From NCBI GenBank assembly GCA_902543485.1, contig CACBYP010000001.1, positions 186,001 through 250,000 on the forward strand: DNA of 64,000 nucleotides, written 5' to 3'. This DNA is from an uncultured Pelagibacteraceae bacterium. GTDB taxonomy: Bacteria; Pseudomonadota; Alphaproteobacteria; Pelagibacterales; Pelagibacteraceae. Position numbers and translations under genes: made by a program. Each line of letters starts with the position of its first letter. The stretch's first letter is position 1. Shown in pieces: positions 7,845-16,493 of the stretch. The notes under the pieces are model-generated. The model worked only from the letters and a program-made list of their open reading frames with translations. It had not been told where the DNA came from and did not search any database.

Positions 7845-8740
7845 TATTCATGTCCTTCTGTACTAAAATTATATATCTTTTCGTCTAAAGAGTTGTATTT
7901 TTCATACTCAACTAGATCATATAATCTTTTTCTAGTTTGCATCTTATCTATAATATTATTTTGATGTCCATCCGCAAAAATGGCACGTAGACCATCCTCA
8001 ACACTTTTCATCGCTAGTCTTTGAGTAGTAACTGGATAAATTACAATATTGTAACCAAGCTCTTCTAATTGTTTAAAATCTAGCAGCTTCGATTTACCAA
8101 ACTCGGTCATATTAGCTAAAAGATAACAATCTAGTGATTTTCTAACCTTTTCAAATTCAGTTTCATCTTTTAATGCTTCAGGAAATACAATTTCTGCTCC
8201 AGCATCAATATAAGATTTGCAACGATCAATCATTTTATCAATACCTTCTACACTTTTAGCGTCAGAACGTGCAATGATTTTAAAATTTTTATCTGATCTT
8301 GCTTCTACACATTCTTTGATTTTTTTTGTCATATCCTCTTTTGATATCAATTCTTTATTATCTAGATGTCCACATCTTTTCTGTTCAATTTGATCTTCTA
8401 AATGAATTCCTGAAATACCAAAATTTTCAAATGTTCGAACAGTTTCTTTACAAGATTTAAAACCTGTATCGACATCAACAATTGTTGGAAGATTTGTAAC
8501 ACGTGCAATTTGCTTTGATCTGTTACTGACATCATTAAGAGTTGTTAATCCTATATCAGGATATCCCAAATCATTAGACATAACACCTCCTGATACATAA
8601 ACACCGTCGTATCCAATTTCTTCAATAATTTTTGCAGTTAATGGATTATATGCACCTGGTATTCTTAAAATTTTATTTGATTTTAATTTATTATCTAAAT
8701 CAATTCTTTTCTCTTTAGGTTTTTTTTCAACAAAGTGCAC
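7844..8740 (-). CDS. prpB: Methylisocitrate lyase
   Basis: Splits 2-methylisocitrate into pyruvate and succinate, closing the methylcitrate cycle. It has 298 aa and belongs to the isocitrate lyase/PEP mutase superfamily. The catalytic loop motif KRCGH (QKRCGHLDNKEL) is intact, and the Mg-site strand VDVDTGF is present. The start is GTG and shares its G with the prpD stop (TAGTG). KRCGH separates it from PEP mutases and oxaloacetate decarboxylases. Confidence 0.93.
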   Translation of the reverse strand: MHFVEKKPKEKRIDLDNKLKSNKILRIPGAYNPLTAKIIEEIGYDGVYVSGGVMSNDLGYPDIGLTTLNDVSNRSKQIARVTNLPTIVDVDTGFKSCKETVRTFENFGISGIHLEDQIEQKRCGHLDNKELISKEDMTKKIKECVEARSDKNFKIIARSDAKSVEGIDKMIDRCKSYIDAGAEIVFPEALKDETEFEKVRKSLDCYLLANMTEFGKSKLLDFKQLEELGYNIVIYPVTTQRLAMKSVEDGLRAIFADGHQNNIIDKMQTRKRLYDLVEYEKYNSLDEKIYNFSTEGHE

Positions 8741-10242
8741 TAGAATATTCCTTTTTTATTATTCGATTTTAAGTATCTTCTGCTTACTTCAATATTTAGT
8801 TTTGTAAGCTGATTATTTTTTAATTTTTTTAAATTTTGAACATCTTTTAAAAATCTATCACTTTCTTTTTTAGAAATAATATTTTTTGTTAAAATTTTAA
8901 ATTTATTTATATAATCTTTTCTATCAAAAGGTCTTTTGCCGTAAGGATGAGCATCTGCTCTTTCTAATTCCTCAATAATTTTTTTCCCATTATTTAATGT
9001 TACTATAACCTTTGCACCAAAAGATTTCTTTTTTGGATCAGGATCATGGTATTTCTTCGTCCATTTTTTATCTTCATGAGTTTTAATTGATCTCCATATT
9101 TTAATTGTGCTTTTTTTATTAGCTCTTTTTTTAGTATAAGACTTTACATGATGCCAATCTGCATCTTCTAGAGCTACAGCAAAAATATACATTATTGAGT
9201 GATCTAAAGTTTCTCTACTTGCATTTGGATCCATTTTTTGTGGATCATTAGCTCCAGTTCCTATTACATAATGAGTATGATGGCTTGTATAAATATCTAT
9301 TTTTTTAATTGTATTTAAATTATCAATTTTTTTATTAAGAGCTTTTGCAATATCAATTAATGCTTGAGCTTGATATTCTGCAGAATATTCTTTTGTATAC
9401 GTTTCGAGAATGGCTCTCTTTTCTTCGTTCTTTTTAGGCAAAGCAACAAAATATTTAGCATTTTTTCCATCTAATATCCTTGCAATTACACTGTCTTCAC
9501 CTTCATAAATAGGACTCGGAGCTCCTTCACCTCTCATCGTTCTATCTACAGCTTCAATTGCCAATTTTCCTGCATGAGCTGGAGCATACGCCTTCCAACT
9601 TGAAATCTCACCTTTTCTTGATTGTCTTGTTGAAACACTCACATGTAATGCTTGTTGAACACCTTGATAAATAGTTTCTGTATTTAATTTAAGCATTGAT
9701 CCAATACCAGCGGCAACACTTGGTCCCAAGTGAGCGATATGGTCAACTTTGTGTTTATGAAGACAAATAGCTTTTACAAGATTAACTTGAACTTCATAAG
9801 CAGTTATAATTCCTCTTAATAAATCATTTCCATTTTTTTTTAATTGTTGTGCCACTGCTAAAAGAGCAGGAATATTATCACCAGGATGGCTGTAATCAGC
9901 CGCTAGAAATGTATCATGAAAATCTAATTCTCTAACAGCAGTTCCATTTGCCCACGCAGCCCATTCACAATCAAATTTAAGTTTTGAATTTATGCCAAAA
10001 AGATTAGCTCCATTTTTTCTAACATGTTTTTTTGCCATTTCTCTTGCAGATATTACAGGTCTTCTATTTAAAGAAGCTATAGCAACAGAAGCGTTATCAA
10101 TAATTCTATTAATAACCATTTCTACTGAATTTTTATTTAATTTAGCATTATCACTTGCTATCTCTGCTATTTTCCAAGCAAGCTGTTTCTTCTTTGGAAG
10201 ATTTATTTTTGATGGATATACTTTAATTGTATGCAATAACAA
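8740..10242 (-). CDS. prpD: 2-methylcitrate dehydratase
   Basis: Cofactor-independent MmgE/PrpD-family dehydratase that converts 2-methylcitrate to 2-methyl-cis-aconitate. It is 500 aa, slightly longer than E. coli PrpD (483), with an AT-rich Lys/Asn tail. Recognisable segments include [56 protein letters not shown] and [16 protein letters not shown] start at 10242 is supported by TAGGAG ending 5 nt before it. No ATG is available close by. It begins 53 nt after the gph stop. Confidence 0.92.
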   Translation of the reverse strand: MLLHTIKVYPSKINLPKKKQLAWKIAEIASDNAKLNKNSVEMVINRIIDNASVAIASLNRRPVISAREMAKKHVRKNGANLFGINSKLKFDCEWAAWANGTAVRELDFHDTFLAADYSHPGDNIPALLAVAQQLKKNGNDLLRGIITAYEVQVNLVKAICLHKHKVDHIAHLGPSVAAGIGSMLKLNTETIYQGVQQALHVSVSTRQSRKGEISSWKAYAPAHAGKLAIEAVDRTMRGEGAPSPIYEGEDSVIARILDGKNAKYFVALPKKNEEKRAILETYTKEYSAEYQAQALIDIAKALNKKIDNLNTIKKIDIYTSHHTHYVIGTGANDPQKMDPNASRETLDHSIMYIFAVALEDADWHHVKSYTKKRANKKSTIKIWRSIKTHEDKKWTKKYHDPDPKKKSFGAKVIVTLNNGKKIIEELERADAHPYGKRPFDRKDYINKFKILTKNIISKKESDRFLKDVQNLKKLKNNQLTKLNIEVSRRYLKSNNKKGIF

Positions 10243-10295
10243 AATAACTCCTAATTTGTGATTTTGTTTTAATAGTTAAAATAAATTAATCAATA

Positions 10296-10976
10296 TTAAA
10301 GATATTGAGATACAATTTTTTCAATACCTACAAAGTCTTTTATTAAGTGATTATGATAAATTTCATCAATATTTTTTTCAGTATATCCATCCTCTAATAA
10401 AATCATTGGAATATCTGCCGCTTTAGCTGCATTTGCATCCGACTCACTATCACCAATCATAATTGATTTATTTTTACTACCATCTAAAATTTCTATGATT
10501 GTTGTTATATGTCTCGGATCAGGTTTACAATAATCAAAAGTATTATAACCCGCAACATACTCGAAGTAATCATATATTCCAATTTTTTTTAAAAGATCTA
10601 CTGCAAGATGTTCCGTTTTATTTGTACATACAGCCATTGATATATTTTCTTTTTTACACCAATTTAAAAAATCTTTTACACCAGGCATCAGTGTACTTTC
10701 ATTTAAAATATTTTTTCCATAATAAGAAATAAATTCATCTGTCATTTCATTTTTAATTTTCTCATTAATCGAAGTTAATTCTTTTTTGGCCTGGCTCCAT
10801 ATAGATCTACCAATCATTGCACCAGCTCCTTGACCAACAGTATTTTTAAGTTCATCAAGAGATTTTGTGGGGTATCCAAATTTCTTCATAACATGGTTAT
10901 GAGCAAGCATTAGATCAGGTGCTGTGTCTACTAACGTACCATCTAAATCAAAAAGAACTGTGAATTTTTGTGTCAT
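10296..10976 (-). CDS. gph: Phosphoglycolate phosphatase-like HAD hydrolase
   Basis: A haloacid dehalogenase-superfamily phosphatase of 226 aa. Motif I is DLDGTLVDTAPD, motif II is CTNKTE, the Lys motif is KPDPRH, and motif III is MIGDSESDANAAKAA. The AHN cap start and GYNTF..CKPDP pattern match the Gph group, which dephosphorylates 2-phosphoglycolate from DNA 3'-end repair or metabolism. Related HAD enzymes act on other small phosphates, so the substrate is inferred. It is the first gene of the minus-strand run leading into prpDBC and is divergent from the glmU-like gene. Confidence 0.8.
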   Translation of the reverse strand: MTQKFTVLFDLDGTLVDTAPDLMLAHNHVMKKFGYPTKSLDELKNTVGQGAGAMIGRSIWSQAKKELTSINEKIKNEMTDEFISYYGKNILNESTLMPGVKDFLNWCKKENISMAVCTNKTEHLAVDLLKKIGIYDYFEYVAGYNTFDYCKPDPRHITTIIEILDGSKNKSIMIGDSESDANAAKAADIPMILLEDGYTEKNIDEIYHNHLIKDFVGIEKIVSQYL

Positions 10977-11045
10977 TTAAAAAGTATTAATAAGAAATAA
11001 ATTGTGAATTAATTAAATCAATACCCAGTTATATACAACTATCTA

Positions 11046-11654
11046 ATGAATAGTCAAAATTTACAAAATAAACTTAGAGATAAATTTTTAAAAAAAGGTG
11101 TCAAAATGAAGGGGCCTGAGACAGTTTTTTTTTCTAAAGATACTAAAATTGGAAAAAATGTAGAGATAGAACCTTACGTTGTGTTTGCCGATAAAGTGAA
11201 AATAGGAAACAATGTAAAAATTTTATCTTTCTCTCATCTTGAGGGTGTTAAAATAGATAATGATGTAAGTGTAGGTCCATATGCACGTTTAAGATCTGGA
11301 ACAAAAATAAAATCTGGATCAAAAATTGGAAATTTTGTTGAGGTAAAAAAGTCTATAATAAATAAAAATTCTAAAATTAATCATCTATCATATATTGGAG
11401 ATGCTCTAGTGGGGAAGGCAGTTAATATTGGAGCTGGAACAATAACTTGTAATTATGATGGAAGAAAAAAAAGTAAAACAAATATTAAGGATAAAGTATT
11501 TGTAGGTTCAAATACATCTTTAGTGGCACCAGTTACTCTGAATGAAAAAAGTGTCATAGGTGCAGGTTCAGTAATTACTAAAAATGTAAGCAAAGGGTCG
11601 TTGGCATTAACAAGATCAAATCAAAAAGAAAAGAAAAATTACAAAAAGAAATAA
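11046..11654 (+). CDS. glmU: GlmU acetyltransferase domain only (glucosamine-1-phosphate N-acetyltransferase)
   Basis: A 202-aa left-handed beta-helix protein equal to the C-terminal half of GlmU. Hexapeptide repeats run from about residue 28. The active-site segment NHLSYIGDA (catalytic His) and [14 protein letters not shown] are intact, as are the sugar-phosphate-binding GPYARLR and FVEVKKS. The N-terminus ([23 protein letters not shown]) matches the GlmU linker helix, so the break is exactly at the domain boundary. The roughly 220-aa uridylyltransferase domain is absent. The preceding gene is divergent, so that domain is not nearby. It sits 6 nt before glmS in the same pathway. Confidence 0.85.
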   Translation: MNSQNLQNKLRDKFLKKGVKMKGPETVFFSKDTKIGKNVEIEPYVVFADKVKIGNNVKILSFSHLEGVKIDNDVSVGPYARLRSGTKIKSGSKIGNFVEVKKSIINKNSKINHLSYIGDALVGKAVNIGAGTITCNYDGRKKSKTNIKDKVFVGSNTSLVAPVTLNEKSVIGAGSVITKNVSKGSLALTRSNQKEKKNYKKK

Positions 11655-11660
11655 TAAGTA

Positions 11661-13481
11661 ATGTGTGGAATAGTTGGAATTACAAGCTCTAAAGAAGTTA
11701 CTCCCAGAATTATAAGTTCATTAAAAAAACTTGAGTATAGAGGCTATGACTCTGCAGGTTTAGCAACTCTTTCAAATGGAAATATAAATGAGGTAAAATG
11801 TGAGGGTAGGGTAGACGCTTTAGAGAAAAACATTATACAAACCAAAATATCTGGCTCAATTGGTATCGGACATGTTAGGTGGGCAACTCATGGAAAACCT
11901 AGTTCAATAAATGCACATCCTCATTCATCAGAAGATGTATCTGTCGTTCATAATGGTATAATTGAAAATTCAACTATTCTAAAAAAGTTATTAGAAAATA
12001 AAGGTTATAAGTTTAAATCTCAAACAGACACAGAAGTAATAGTTCATTTGGTAACTGATTATTTAAAAAAAAATAACCTTAAAAATACAATTATAAAAGT
12101 TTTAAAAAAATTACACGGTAGTTTTGCGCTAGGAATAATATTTAAAGACCAACCAGACTTAATAGTTGGGGCAAGAAGAGGCTCTCCTCTTGCAGTTGGT
12201 TATGGTCCAAACGAACATTATCTTGGTTCAGATTCTTATGCACTAAAGTCAATGACAAATAAAATTTCATATTTAAATGATGGAGAGTTTTGTATTTTAA
12301 AAAAGGATCAAGTGGAATTTTTTGATGCTGATGGAACCAAAGTTAATAAAAAGATTTTAAATCTTTCTAAAGATGATCAAAATTACGAAAAAGGAGATTA
12401 CAAATATTATATGGCCAAAGAAATAGATGAGCAGCCAATTACTTTAAAAAATTGTATTAATGAGTACATCGACAAATATAATAAAGAGATAAATATTTAT
12501 AATTTTCCTTGGAAAATAAATGAAATTACATCATTGGTTTTAGTTGGATGCGGAACAGCATATCACTCATGCCTTGTTGCCAAGTATTGGTTTGAACAAA
12601 ATACAAGTTTAGATGTGAGTGTTGATATAGCTTCTGAATTTAGATATCGAAAAATTAAATTTAAAAAAGATTGTCTTTATGTTTTTGTTTCTCAATCTGG
12701 AGAGACTGCAGATACATTTGCTGCATTAGATTTGTGCAAAAAGAATAAAGTTAAAACCTGTGCAGTAGTAAATGTTGTTGAAAGTTCAATTGCAAGAGAT
12801 GCAGATCTAGTTTTACCTATTCATTGTGGCCCAGAAGTAGGTGTTGCATCGACAAAGGCTTTTTTAGGACAAATGTTAGTACTTTATTTATTATGCACGA
12901 AACTTTCTTATGAACAAAAATCAATTAATAAAAAGGACTATCAAAAGAAGATAAAAGATTTACTTACTTTGTCTAAATCTGCAAAAAATACTTTAAATAT
13001 TGAAGATAAAATTGAAAGACTTGGAAAGGATTTTGCTAATTCTAAAGGATCAATGTTTTTGGGCAGAGGTTATTCATATCCAATTGCACTTGAAGGTGCT
13101 TTAAAACTTAAAGAGCTTGCTTATGTTCATGCTGAAGGTTATCCAGCAGGGGAAATGAAACATGGACCTCTTGCACTCATAGAAGAAGGTATGCCGGTAG
13201 TAGTAATTGCTCCAAGGGATGAGCATTACAAAAAAACTATTTCAAACATGCAAGAAGTTATATCTAGAGGCGCAAAAGTTTTACTAATAACAAATAAAAG
13301 CACTGATGAAATTTATTCTGAAAATATATGGGAACAAATAGCAGTAGATAACATTTCTGATGAACTTATTCCTTTTTTGACAACCATACCTTTGCAAAAG
13401 TTGGCTTATTATTCTGCACTCGATAAAGGGTATGATATAGATAAACCAAGAAATTTAGCAAAATCTGTGACTGTTGAATAG
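11661..13481 (+). CDS. glmS: Glutamine--fructose-6-phosphate aminotransferase (isomerizing)
   Basis: Makes glucosamine-6-phosphate, the first step to UDP-GlcNAc. It has 606 aa. The N-terminal class II glutaminase begins MCGIVG with nucleophile Cys2 and has GHVRWATHG and AHPH. Two SIS sugar-isomerase domains follow: CGTAYHSC and SQSGETADT in the first, and EGALKLKELAYVHAEGYPAGEMKHGPLAL in the second. The terminal NLAKSVTVE is the usual GlmS tail. It begins 6 nt after the acetyltransferase gene, so these two steps of one pathway are probably cotranscribed. No glmS ribozyme-like leader is possible in the short gap. Confidence 0.97.
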   Translation: MCGIVGITSSKEVTPRIISSLKKLEYRGYDSAGLATLSNGNINEVKCEGRVDALEKNIIQTKISGSIGIGHVRWATHGKPSSINAHPHSSEDVSVVHNGIIENSTILKKLLENKGYKFKSQTDTEVIVHLVTDYLKKNNLKNTIIKVLKKLHGSFALGIIFKDQPDLIVGARRGSPLAVGYGPNEHYLGSDSYALKSMTNKISYLNDGEFCILKKDQVEFFDADGTKVNKKILNLSKDDQNYEKGDYKYYMAKEIDEQPITLKNCINEYIDKYNKEINIYNFPWKINEITSLVLVGCGTAYHSCLVAKYWFEQNTSLDVSVDIASEFRYRKIKFKKDCLYVFVSQSGETADTFAALDLCKKNKVKTCAVVNVVESSIARDADLVLPIHCGPEVGVASTKAFLGQMLVLYLLCTKLSYEQKSINKKDYQKKIKDLLTLSKSAKNTLNIEDKIERLGKDFANSKGSMFLGRGYSYPIALEGALKLKELAYVHAEGYPAGEMKHGPLALIEEGMPVVVIAPRDEHYKKTISNMQEVISRGAKVLLITNKSTDEIYSENIWEQIAVDNISDELIPFLTTIPLQKLAYYSALDKGYDIDKPRNLAKSVTVE

Positions 13482-15062
13482 ATGTTATTAAAAAATGATT
13501 ATATAAATTATATATCACTAATAATTATATTCTTTTTAATAACCATCTTTTTAAATCCTAACTTTAATTTCTCAATAGACTCACTAAAGCATTGGTCCAC
13601 TTACAATAGAGATGACATTGTTTTTGTTTATGGAACTTTAATTTATAATGATGGCATTGAACAACAACACTTAGATCATCCATCTCTTTTTACATTTATT
13701 TTTACCTCATTTTTTTACAAAATTTTCTATTTTTTTGGTTTTTTAGATAATTATAGCTTGAGTCAGCTTATAAAAGGTCAAGGAGAAATAAACTTAAATT
13801 TAAGTAAATTCTTTTTTGTTTCTAAATTTGTAATTCTTTTATTTTCAAGCTTATCTTTAATATTACTTTACAAAATTTTGTTTTTTTTATGTAAAAATAA
13901 ATTTATATCATTTGCATCGTGTTATTTATTTGTTTTTTCGACTGGTTTCATAGCGAGTTCTAATAGATTAGAAAGTGGATTAATCTCATTATTTTTAATT
14001 TTGTTATGTTTATATTTTTTTTTAAAATTTCTTCACTCAGATAAAAAATTAAATATATTTTTTTTTGTATTAGGTTTTATTTTTCTATTTTCTGCAATGA
14101 TGCAAAAAAAAATTATATATTTTTGTGTTCCTTTTTTACTTATATCGTTAGTTCCAGTATTAAAAAAAAATAAAATAAATTATATAAATTATTTTTTTTT
14201 TAATAAAAATTTAAATTATAAATTTTTTTTAACTATAATTTACCTCGTAGTTATTACGTTTATCACTTATAAAACTTTAATTAATAATACTTTTTTCTTA
14301 AGTAGAGACTTAGATTTTATATTTTTGATTATAAATTTTTTTGGTTTAAATTTAATTTTATTTTTTTACATACAGTATTATCAAAATCGTAATTATGAAA
14401 ATTTATTAACTTTTAATATTGCAATTGGAGTTACTTATTTTGTTTATAAATATTTTCTTTTATTCTTTTTTAATACACCGATATCGATATGGTCAATTTC
14501 TTTTACAAATTTTATTGGACATTTAAATATGTTTACTACCCATGAAGTTAAAGGAGCTTTATCATTTGATACCCTAGATATATATATTTTTAACTTAATT
14601 GATCATTTAAAATTTGTATTTTCTAAGTATTTATTTAATTTCTCTTTTCAATTCTTACTTATTTGGTTTAATATTTTTTTATTTATCTTCTATTTTAAAG
14701 TACTAAAATTAATAGAGAAAATAGTCATTTGCTCTCTAATCTTTGGCTTTTTTTTTGTACAATCCATAATTTTATTTAGATATGAACAAGATACTTATTT
14801 TCTGAACTCAGAAATATTATTAATTCTTCCTTTAGTTTATTCATTAAGAAATTTAAGATTTAATAAAATTATAATTTTTACTTTTATTTTTTTTATAACA
14901 TTAAGTAATTTTAATTTTATTCAATCAATTCGATATGATAATTCACAAAGTTATTGCAATTCTATTTTAGGAAATAAAGATTTTCCTAAATATTATAAAT
15001 ATTGGACTAAAAACATTCCTTTGGAAATAATAAATAATTTTTGTAAAGATAAATCCTTATAG
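13482..15062 (+). CDS. Multi-pass membrane protein, possible GT-C-type glycosyltransferase
   Basis: A 526-aa, extremely Phe/Ile/Leu/Asn/Lys-rich protein with about ten or more hydrophobic segments. After the first membrane segment comes a loop with TYNRDD and then GIEQQHLDHPSLFTFIF. An acidic pair followed by a DHP motif in the first outer loop resembles the GT-C/PMT (ArnT-like) glycosyltransferases that use polyprenyl-phosphate sugars. I do not recognise a precise family. The ATG follows the glmS stop directly with no spacer. It is much more AT-rich than glmS, as are the next two genes, suggesting a variable surface-polysaccharide block. Confidence 0.5.
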   Translation: MLLKNDYINYISLIIIFFLITIFLNPNFNFSIDSLKHWSTYNRDDIVFVYGTLIYNDGIEQQHLDHPSLFTFIFTSFFYKIFYFFGFLDNYSLSQLIKGQGEINLNLSKFFFVSKFVILLFSSLSLILLYKILFFLCKNKFISFASCYLFVFSTGFIASSNRLESGLISLFLILLCLYFFLKFLHSDKKLNIFFFVLGFIFLFSAMMQKKIIYFCVPFLLISLVPVLKKNKINYINYFFFNKNLNYKFFLTIIYLVVITFITYKTLINNTFFLSRDLDFIFLIINFFGLNLILFFYIQYYQNRNYENLLTFNIAIGVTYFVYKYFLLFFFNTPISIWSISFTNFIGHLNMFTTHEVKGALSFDTLDIYIFNLIDHLKFVFSKYLFNFSFQFLLIWFNIFLFIFYFKVLKLIEKIVICSLIFGFFFVQSIILFRYEQDTYFLNSEILLILPLVYSLRNLRFNKIIIFTFIFFITLSNFNFIQSIRYDNSQSYCNSILGNKDFPKYYKYWTKNIPLEIINNFCKDKSL

Positions 15063-15063
15063 G

Positions 15064-15750
15064 TTATTTTCTTATAAAATAGGCATCTATATGTTGTATC
15101 TTTTGATCGAAATTGAACTTAACTTTTGTGATCGTGACTAAGCTATAATTATAAAAATTAAGATAATTTACTATATCAAAAAAATTATTCTTATTAAATT
15201 CTATCTCAACTTTTAATAAATTAATTAATTTTTTTTTTAGTAAATACTTTGATCCCTTTAAAATATTAAAATCTTCTCCTTCACAATCTATTTTTATAAT
15301 GTCATAAGTTTCTTTTTTTTTATTGGACTTATAAAATTCATCCAAAGAAATACAATCAATATTATATACAGATTTATTTTTTAAATTTTTAAAAATTGAT
15401 TTTTTATTATTTTTTATTGTAGATTGTGATGTAATTTCTTTTTCATAGAATCTAGCAACTTTTTTCTTGTTAGATAATGCTAAATTGTAAAATTTAAATT
15501 TTTTATTAATATATTTTTTTTTTAAAACTTCATAACAAGATTTTGATGGTTCAAATGCATAAATTTTTTTTATTTTTAAATTATTTTTTATCAAATCTAG
15601 ATATGAACCCAAATTACAACCCAAATCCAAAATTGTAACTTTTTTCTTTTTAAATAATTTTTGTAAAAATTTTTTTTCATCACAACTATTAGATAATAAG
15701 TAAGCTAAAGATCCTTCAATATTTTGGTATATCTTTAGTAATTTTGTCAT
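15064..15750 (-). CDS. FkbM-family methyltransferase
   Basis: A SAM-dependent methyltransferase of 228 aa. Motif I is ILDLGCNLGSYLDL, followed by IYAFEPSKSCYEVL. The FkbM hallmark block is DCISLDEFY...YDIIKIDCEGEDFNILKGSKYLL. FkbM enzymes O-methylate sugars or other secondary-metabolite hydroxyls, and the acceptor here is unknown. Its start overlaps the upstream glycosyltransferase end by 4 nt (15747-15750), so the two are probably translated together and may act on the same glycan. It converges on the membrane protein gene with a 1-nt gap. Confidence 0.8.
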   Translation of the reverse strand: MTKLLKIYQNIEGSLAYLLSNSCDEKKFLQKLFKKKKVTILDLGCNLGSYLDLIKNNLKIKKIYAFEPSKSCYEVLKKKYINKKFKFYNLALSNKKKVARFYEKEITSQSTIKNNKKSIFKNLKNKSVYNIDCISLDEFYKSNKKKETYDIIKIDCEGEDFNILKGSKYLLKKKLINLLKVEIEFNKNNFFDIVNYLNFYNYSLVTITKVKFNFDQKIQHIDAYFIRK

Positions 15751-16427
15751 TTAATAAAAAATAATATTATCATCCCGTACAATATCTTTGCTCCATCTAT
15801 AAAAGATCTAACTTTCGGTATCCCATCATATCTTCTTTTTTCAATTGTTGATATGTAAATACAATTTAAATTTTGCCTTTTAGCTTTTATTGGAAATTCT
15901 ACGCAAAATGAAAAATCATTAAATTTATAATTAATTTTTTTAAATTCTTTTACTTTACATAAGAAAAATGTGTGAAGGATATCGTTTAATTCTAAATTAA
16001 AAAAAATCTTACCTAAAATTGTAAATATTCTATTACCAATATAAGTTAGAATTGTATCATCAAGGCTACCTGCTCCTTCTCCATAACGTTCTGCATATAT
16101 TACATCAGGTTTTCTTTTTTTTAATATTGTGTAAAATTTTTTTAAATATATAGGATCTTTAGATCCATCAGCATCAAAGATTATAAAATATTTAGTTTTT
16201 ACTGAATTAACACCTTTGATTATTGCATCTCCATAACCTAATTTATTTTGTTTGATAACTTTACATTTATTTTTTTTTGCTACATCAATAGTTTTATCTT
16301 TTGATTTACCATCAATTATAATTATTTCTTTATATAATTTTTTGTATTTCTTGAACTTTTTTAATAGTTTTTTTAAGCTAGCCTCTTCATCTCTAGCAGG
16401 AATTATTATTGATAAATCTTTTTTCAT
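15747..16427 (-). CDS. Family 2 glycosyltransferase (DPM1/polyprenyl-phosphate-type)
   Basis: A GT-A fold glycosyltransferase of 226 aa. It opens with LSIIIPARDEEASL, has the nucleotide-binding strand EIIIIDGKSKDKT, GYGDAIIKGV, and the metal motif DADGS. The C-terminus ends in a hydrophobic stretch (AKILYGMIILFFIK) that may anchor it to the membrane. The GYG-AI-G and DADGS pattern is that of dolichyl/undecaprenyl-phosphate sugar transferases. Such an enzyme would make the lipid-linked sugar donor used by GT-C transferases, which fits the neighbouring membrane protein. The actual sugar cannot be told. Confidence 0.75.
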   Translation of the reverse strand: MKKDLSIIIPARDEEASLKKLLKKFKKYKKLYKEIIIIDGKSKDKTIDVAKKNKCKVIKQNKLGYGDAIIKGVNSVKTKYFIIFDADGSKDPIYLKKFYTILKKRKPDVIYAERYGEGAGSLDDTILTYIGNRIFTILGKIFFNLELNDILHTFFLCKVKEFKKINYKFNDFSFCVEFPIKAKRQNLNCIYISTIEKRRYDGIPKVRSFIDGAKILYGMIILFFIK

Positions 16428-16447
16428 ATATTTATAAATAATATCTG

Positions 16448-16477
16448 TTTACATTAGAATTTATTTAAATATATACT
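16448..16477 (+). promoter_or_regulatory. Candidate promoter for the DAHP synthase gene
   Basis: TTTACA (16448-16453), an 18-bp spacer and TATACT (16472-16477) give a plausible sigma-70 promoter. The predicted start of transcription lies about 10 nt before the ATG at 16494. No Shine-Dalgarno sequence is visible in the short leader. Confidence 0.45.
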
Positions 16478-16493
16478 CATCTCTAAGTTGTAT

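Noticed and set aside
9992-10261. 89-aa + strand ORF opposite prpD
   Set aside because: Lies antisense to the conserved N-terminal part of prpD; no recognisable motifs; typical shadow ORF.
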